DNA of 64,000 bases. Origin: Streptomyces sp. SID12501. Its GTDB lineage: Bacteria; Actinomycetota; Actinomycetes; Streptomycetales; Streptomycetaceae. A program made the translations under genes and the position numbers. Location: assembly GCF_010550245.1 (NCBI RefSeq), contig NZ_JAAGLU010000039.1, forward strand, positions 47,519 to 111,518. Reading direction: 5' to 3'. Of this stretch, positions 59,106-64,000 are shown in pieces (positions within the stretch are counted from its first letter, which is position 1; each line of letters starts with the position of its first letter). The notes under the pieces were generated by a model. That model was given only the letters and a program-made list of their open reading frames with translations, made no database searches and was not told the origin of the DNA.

Positions 59106-60104
59106 ATGACTCAGATTCAGATGCTGGTTCCGGCCGCATCGAACACGGTGACCGGGCATGAACTCAGCGAACGGGAAAGGGAACAGCTGGTGGCCCTGAC
59201 CGGCCGGCTGACCGGCCCGGGGCATCCGCTCATCGACAGCTCCGAGTGGCTGGGCGCGGCCCTCGCCACCTCCTCGCTGCTGCCTCGTACGCTGCTGGCC
59301 ACGCTGCGCGCGTTCCGGCACGATCCGAATCAGGACGGGGTGCTGCTGCTGCGCAACCTGCCGGTGGTGGCGGGCGATCCGCTGCCGCCGACGCCGAGCG
59401 TGCCGAATTCCGTCGAGCGCGTTCCGACGACCGCCGCCGCCGTCATCACCTCGCTGATGCTGCAACTCGGCGAGGTGATCTCTTTCCGGAGCGAGAAGAA
59501 CGGCGCCCTGGTGCAGAACGTGGTGCCGGTGCCGGGCCGGGAGGAATCGCAGAGCAACGCCGGTTCCGTACTCCTGGAATTGCACGTGGAGAACGCCTTC
59601 CACGACAACCGGCCCGATTACGTGGGGCTGCTCTGCATACGGGAGGACCCGACCGGCGACGCGAAACTGTGCACCTCCTCCGTCCGCCGCGCGCTGCCGC
59701 TGCTGTCGGAGGAGACGCGCCGGGTGCTCGCCGAGCCGCGGTTCCTGACCGAGCCGCCGCCGTCGTTCGGCAGCCTCGCCAGCGTCCGGTCGGCGCACCC
59801 GGTGCTCCTGGGCGACCCGGAGGACCCCAACGTGCTGATCGACTTCGCCGCCACCCACCCGCTGGACGACACGGCGAAGGCGGCGATGGCCGGGCTGCGG
59901 GACGCGTTCGTCGAGACGATGACGACGCACCGGCTGCGGGTCGGTGACTTCGCCGTCGTGGACAACCGGGTCGCGGTGCACGGCCGTACCTCCTTCGTTC
60001 CGCGCTACGACGGCGCGGACCGCTGGCTGGAGCGGGTCTACGCGCACCTGGACAACCGCCGTAGCCGGGTGGACCGGAAGGGCGGTGGCGCGGTGCTGGA
60101 CTAG
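59106..60104 (+). CDS. asnO: AsnO-type Fe(II)/2-oxoglutarate amino-acid 3-hydroxylase (clavaminate synthase-like)
   Basis: A 332-residue non-heme iron oxygenase. FRSEKNGALVQNVVPVPGRE and NAGSVLLELHVENAFHDNRP align closely with the L-asparagine 3-hydroxylase of calcium-dependent antibiotic biosynthesis. The HxE iron motif is H160-V-E162, and the distal His lies in DNRVAVHGRTSF; the 2-oxoglutarate Arg is in DRWLERVY. It would hydroxylate a free amino acid (Asn, Arg or similar) that is later used by a nonribosomal peptide synthetase. ATG 59106 has GAGGA upstream. A long perfect palindrome terminates the transcript. Confidence 0.92.
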   Translation: MTQIQMLVPAASNTVTGHELSEREREQLVALTGRLTGPGHPLIDSSEWLGAALATSSLLPRTLLATLRAFRHDPNQDGVLLLRNLPVVAGDPLPPTPSVPNSVERVPTTAAAVITSLMLQLGEVISFRSEKNGALVQNVVPVPGREESQSNAGSVLLELHVENAFHDNRPDYVGLLCIREDPTGDAKLCTSSVRRALPLLSEETRRVLAEPRFLTEPPPSFGSLASVRSAHPVLLGDPEDPNVLIDFAATHPLDDTAKAAMAGLRDAFVETMTTHRLRVGDFAVVDNRVAVHGRTSFVPRYDGADRWLERVYAHLDNRRSRVDRKGGGAVLD

Positions 60105-60116
60105 GACAGGACGGCG

Positions 60117-60166
60117 ACTCACGGCTGAAGGGCCGGCCCCGCGGGGCCGGCCCTTCAGCCGTGAGT
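60117..60166. terminator. 50-bp perfect palindrome, bidirectional terminator
   Basis: Bases 60117-60141 and 60142-60166 are exact reverse complements, giving up to 25 pairs with a self-complementary centre. It lies between the AsnO-like gene (+) and the convergent ABC permease gene (-), 13 and 18 bp from their stop codons. Confidence 0.9.
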
Positions 60167-60183
60167 GCCGCGGCGCGGTGCCG

Positions 60184-62744
60184 TCACTGGCCGGAGCCGA
60201 TGACTTCCGCGGGACGGCCGGTCAGCGACAGCCGGCCCGGTACGACCGTCGCCAGCAGGGCCAGGGCGCCGGCGAAGCCGAGGACGCCCAGGTACATCCA
60301 CGGGTCGACGGAGGGTGCCGCCGTGCCCGTCATGCCGATGCTGAACGCGGTCAGGACGGCGAAGGCGATGCCGCTGCCGAGCACCGCTGCGATGACCACC
60401 ACGACCAGGGACTCGATGCGCAGCATGCCCATGACCTGCCGGCGGGTGGTGCCGACCAGGCGCAGCAGGGCGAACTCACGCGAGCGGTCGGAGACCGACA
60501 TGGCGAGCGTGTTGACCACGGCGATCGCGGTGAACGCGATGATCAGCCCCATGGCGACGTAGTTGACCTCGGCGTTGGACTGCTGCACCTCGGCCTGGAG
60601 GTCCTCGACCTGGCCTCGGTCCAGGACGCCGACGCCCGGGAACGCGGCGACGGCCTTCTGCAGCTGCTCGCGGCCCGCCGTGCCGTCGTCGGTGGTCTGG
60701 ACGAGGACGGAGGAGGCGAGCGGGTTGTCGACGTGCCGCACGACCAGGTCGTGGGCCATGGTCAGGTCGCCGAAGCCGAGTCCGCGGGCGTAGACGGCGG
60801 CCACCTTCAGGGTGACGACGGTGCCGTCGCCGAGGGTGATCTTGAGGGAGTCGCCGGGCTTCTTGCCGAGGTGGTCGGCGGCGACCTCGCTGAGTGCGAC
60901 GCTGCCGCTGCCGAAGCCGGCCAGTGTTCCCTCGCTGACGTCCGGGTCCCAGTTCTTCTGCAGGCCGTCCGTGGACAGACCCTGCGAGGGGTACTTGTCG
61001 AGGCCGACGCGGACGGTCGTACGGACCACTTCGGTGATCGCGGTGACGCCGGTGGTGCCGCGCAGCGCGTCGGCGGCCTGCTCAGGCACGCCGGGGCCGG
61101 AGGAGGCCACCACCCAGTCGGCCCGGTTGCCGTCCTTGGCCTGGGCCGAGGAGGCGTCGCCCATCGTGGTCTGCACGAACAGCACCGTGCAGGCCATGCC
61201 GATGAGCAGGGCCAGCGGGGTGATCGCGGACGCCATCCGCTTGGTGTTGGCGCGGACGTTGGCCGTGGCGAGGTGGCCGGCGACGCGCGAGGCGCGCAGC
61301 GGGACGCCCAGGACCGCGACGGCGAGCCGGGCGATGACCGGGCCGAGCAGGGAGACCGCGACCGCCAGCACCACGACGGTCAGGAACGTCACCGGCGTGG
61401 ACGCCGGCTCGGTCTTCAGCGCACTCAGTACGGCCAGCAGCACCACCCCGCCGGCCAGGGTGAGCGCTCCGGCGAGGAAGCGGCCCCAGGCGAATCCGGT
61501 CCGCTCCATGGCGGATTCGGCGAGCGCCTCGGCGGGCCGGATACGGGCGGTTCGGCGGGCGGAGATGCGGGCCGCGGCCCAGGCGCCCAGCAGGGAGGCA
61601 CCGACGGCGGCGGCGAACGGGAAGAAGCCGAAGGTGACCTCCAGGGTGTCGGGGATGGTGCCGAAGCCGACGAACTTGTGGTGCAGCCAGTACGCGATCG
61701 GCAGTCCGGCGACGGCGCCGAGCACCCCGGCGAGCAGGCCGACGATCAGGGCCTCGCGGCCGATCAGCTGCCGTACCTGCTTGGGGGTGGCGGCGATGGC
61801 GCGCAGCAGGGCGAGTTCGCGGTAACGCTGCTGGATGGAGAGGGCGAAGGTGCCCACGACCACGAGGATCGCGACCAGCAGCGAGGTGCCGCCGATGGCG
61901 CCGCCCATCGAGACGAGCTTGACGCGGGCCTTGGCCGCGTCGAGGAACTCGACCGGACCGCGGTCGCCGCCGGTGACGACCTGCGCGGTGGTGCCGTCCA
62001 GTGCCTTCTTCACCTGAGCGGCCAGTTCGGCGGTGCCGACGCCCTTCGCGGGCAGCACGCCGATCGCGGTGATCTGGCCGTCGCGGCCGGAGAGCCGCTG
62101 GGCCTCGGCGGTGGAGAAGAACAGCGAGGTCTGCTGCTTCAGGTCGCCGCCCGCGGGTGCCGCGATGCCGCTGACGGTGTAGGTGCGCGGGGCGTCGGTC
62201 GACTGCACGGTGAGCTTCGAACCGGCCTTCAGGCCCGTACGTTCGGCGAGTTCGCGGTCCACGACGACATCGGTGGCGGACGCGGGCGCGGTGCCGGAGA
62301 CGAGCGTGAACGGGGTGAGGGCGGCCGAGGCCCAGGCATGCCCGTAGGAGTCCTTGCCGTCAACACCCTCGACGACGCGGCCCTCGGGGCTGATGGCGTA
62401 AGCGGGGAAGGTGATCTCGGGTACGACGGCCCGTGCGCCGCGCACCTGCTCCAGCGCGGTGACGGTGGAGCCGGGCAGCCAGACGCGTTCGGCGAGCGGC
62501 TTCGCCTTGTGCTTGACCTTGGTCTTGCCCTTCTTCTCCTTGACGGTGGTCTGGTGGACGTTCTGGTCGCCGCCGACGATCACCGGGGCCGCCGCGTACC
62601 GCTCGGTGCCGATGGTGCCGCGCAGGCCGGTCTCCAGAAGGATGCCGCACGCGGTGACCAGGGCGGCGGCACACATCAGCGCCAGGAACGCGCCGATGAA
62701 TCCGCCCTTTCGGGCCCTGAGGGTCTGTAAGGCGTAACGCAGCA

Positions 62745-62745
<1 letters not shown>
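60184..62745 (-). CDS. FtsX/MacB-type ABC transporter permease
   Basis: An 853-residue permease with two FtsX-like modules. The N-terminal helix (LRARKGGFIGAFLALMCAAA) is followed by an extracytoplasmic domain to about residue 265. Three helices come next (LLVAILVVVGTFALSIQQRY, EALIVGLLAGVLGAVAGLPI, FGFFPFAAAVGASLLGAWAA). The second module has the same plan (MASAITPLALLIGMACTVLF, a periplasmic domain, then VAMGLIIAFTAIAVVNTLAM and two more helices). A Lys-rich loop KEKKGKTKVKHK stands out near residue 70. Its start shares a base with the ATPase stop (TGATG). Probable exporter of the neighbouring pathway's peptide or a resistance pump. Confidence 0.93.
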
Positions 62746-63524
<779 letters not shown>

Positions 63525-63612
63525 GCGTGACCAGTCCTCTCCATCCATCGTCGCGTGGGGGCGGTGAGCGCCTCCGCCGACAGCGGAAGTGCATCGGATC
63601 GAACCTTGCCGC

Positions 63613-63626
63613 CCGATCTATATCGG
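63613..63626. promoter_or_regulatory. inverted repeat upstream of ABC transporter operon
   Basis: CCGATCTATATCGG consists of perfect 5-bp arms around CTAT, 89-102 bp before ATG 63524, in a locally AT-richer patch with promoter-like TATAGAT on the minus strand. Candidate operator or promoter element. Confidence 0.4.
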
Positions 63627-63955
63627 TCCTATGGGAACGGGCCGAACCGGTGGACCGGGGCATGGGTTTCAGCCGATGACGCGGAGAATCGTCCGAAAGT
63701 GGGCAGGTGCGGTGGCTTGGGCGCGGGCGCTGAGGTCTTGGAGCGCGGCCCGGTGGCTCGAGGCTCGGGCCGGACCGGCAGCGGCGGCCGGTCACGAACT
63801 CCCTCGCGCGCAACGGTGGATCAGCGCCGCAGAGGCCGCCGGCGCCCCGGTGCCCGAGCCGGAGGCGGCTGCCCGCCGGGCGGCACTCCCGCCCGACCCG
63901 CGGACGCGTTCCCGGCAGAGAGCCCTGGCCGGACCAACCGGCGCCGACATCACCG

Positions 63956-63989
63956 CCGGAGACCGCTCCCGGCCGGGAGCGGTCTCCGG
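63956..63989. terminator. 34-bp perfect palindrome near the right edge
   Basis: Bases 63956-63972 and 63973-63989 are exact reverse complements (CCGGAGACCGCTCCCGG and its complement). Likely a terminator, perhaps for a minus-strand gene entering from the right. Confidence 0.6.
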
Positions 63990-64000
63990 ACCCACCCGGA

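Larger units (their letters stand above)
63525..64000. other. right-edge region without a supportable gene
   Basis: Beyond the ABC promoter I see no recognisable coding sequence. A plus-strand frame opens at ATG 63676 and stays open to the window edge, but its Arg/Ala-rich content and passage through the palindrome at 63956 argue against it. Judging the edge needs sequence to the right. Confidence 0.4.

Noticed and set aside
63676..64000. Plus-strand open frame running off the right edge
   Set aside because: Starts without a ribosome binding site, is Arg/Ala-rich and reads through a perfect 34-bp palindrome that looks like a terminator.

Overview
The window is high-GC actinobacterial DNA. 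AGGAG-type ribosome binding sites, GTG and TTG starts, GTGA/ATGA gene overlaps, lineage-typical small families (DUF5999-, DUF6299- and DUF6099-like) and an AsnO homologue point to a Streptomyces-like chromosome. I see no tRNA, rRNA or CRISPR array. All calls come from reading translations and DNA motifs by eye; no database search was run.

Layout. (1) 1-12454: accessory catabolic modules, each pairing enzymes with a TetR regulator across a divergent promoter. They hold a four-gene minus-strand run (NADPH oxidoreductase, alpha/beta hydrolase, EthD-like protein, enoyl-CoA hydratase), two more hydrolases, a PrpE-type acyl-CoA synthetase and an Old Yellow Enzyme. (2) 11345-19608: a decayed stretch with remnants of HxlR, alpha/beta hydrolase, tyrosine recombinase, MerR, DUF4238 and aminopeptidase P genes. 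Inside it, an apparently functional LacI-controlled sugar cassette (13764-16829) lies between two direct repeats, each a recombinase-gene 5' end. (3) 19595-28756: a CoA-dependent aromatic-acid module (RidA, acyl-CoA dehydrogenase, aryl-CoA ligase, PaaX-type regulator, bifunctional aryl-CoA monooxygenase/reductase, enoyl-CoA hydratase) with an unrelated-looking cysC in the middle. (4) 29048-34172: anti-sigma-like kinase, arginine deiminase pathway genes arcA/arcB, and a coupled band-7/NAD-kinase-like pair. (5) 34328-38424: the Pnkp-Hen1 RNA repair operon. (6) 38626-42854: F420-type oxidoreductase, small proteins, a coupled ATPase/MazG-like pair, and a SepF-like protein. (7) 43128-47297: a very large assimilatory nitrate reductase fused to a diflavin reductase. 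(8) 47431-54825: membrane glycosyltransferase-like protein, YceI/MarR pair, ECF sigma factor, Met/His-rich membrane protein, TIGR01777 epimerase, Tat-exported hydrolase. (9) 55311-64000: SARP-type regulator, Sfp-type phosphopantetheinyl transferase, AsnO-type amino-acid hydroxylase and a MacB/FtsX-type ABC exporter. This looks like the left edge of a nonribosomal peptide cluster that continues to the right.

How the genes work together. The aromatic module reads as a pathway: ligation to CoA, dearomatisation by the fused monooxygenase/reductase, beta-oxidation-like steps, and RidA-assisted imine hydrolysis. A palindromic motif TGAC-N4/5-GTCA at three of its promoters is a candidate PaaX-type operator. 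Several other regulators have perfect palindromes in front of their own or the divergent gene (LacI, MarR, two TetR). A family of G-rich repeats occupies three convergent gene junctions and probably terminates transcription in both directions.
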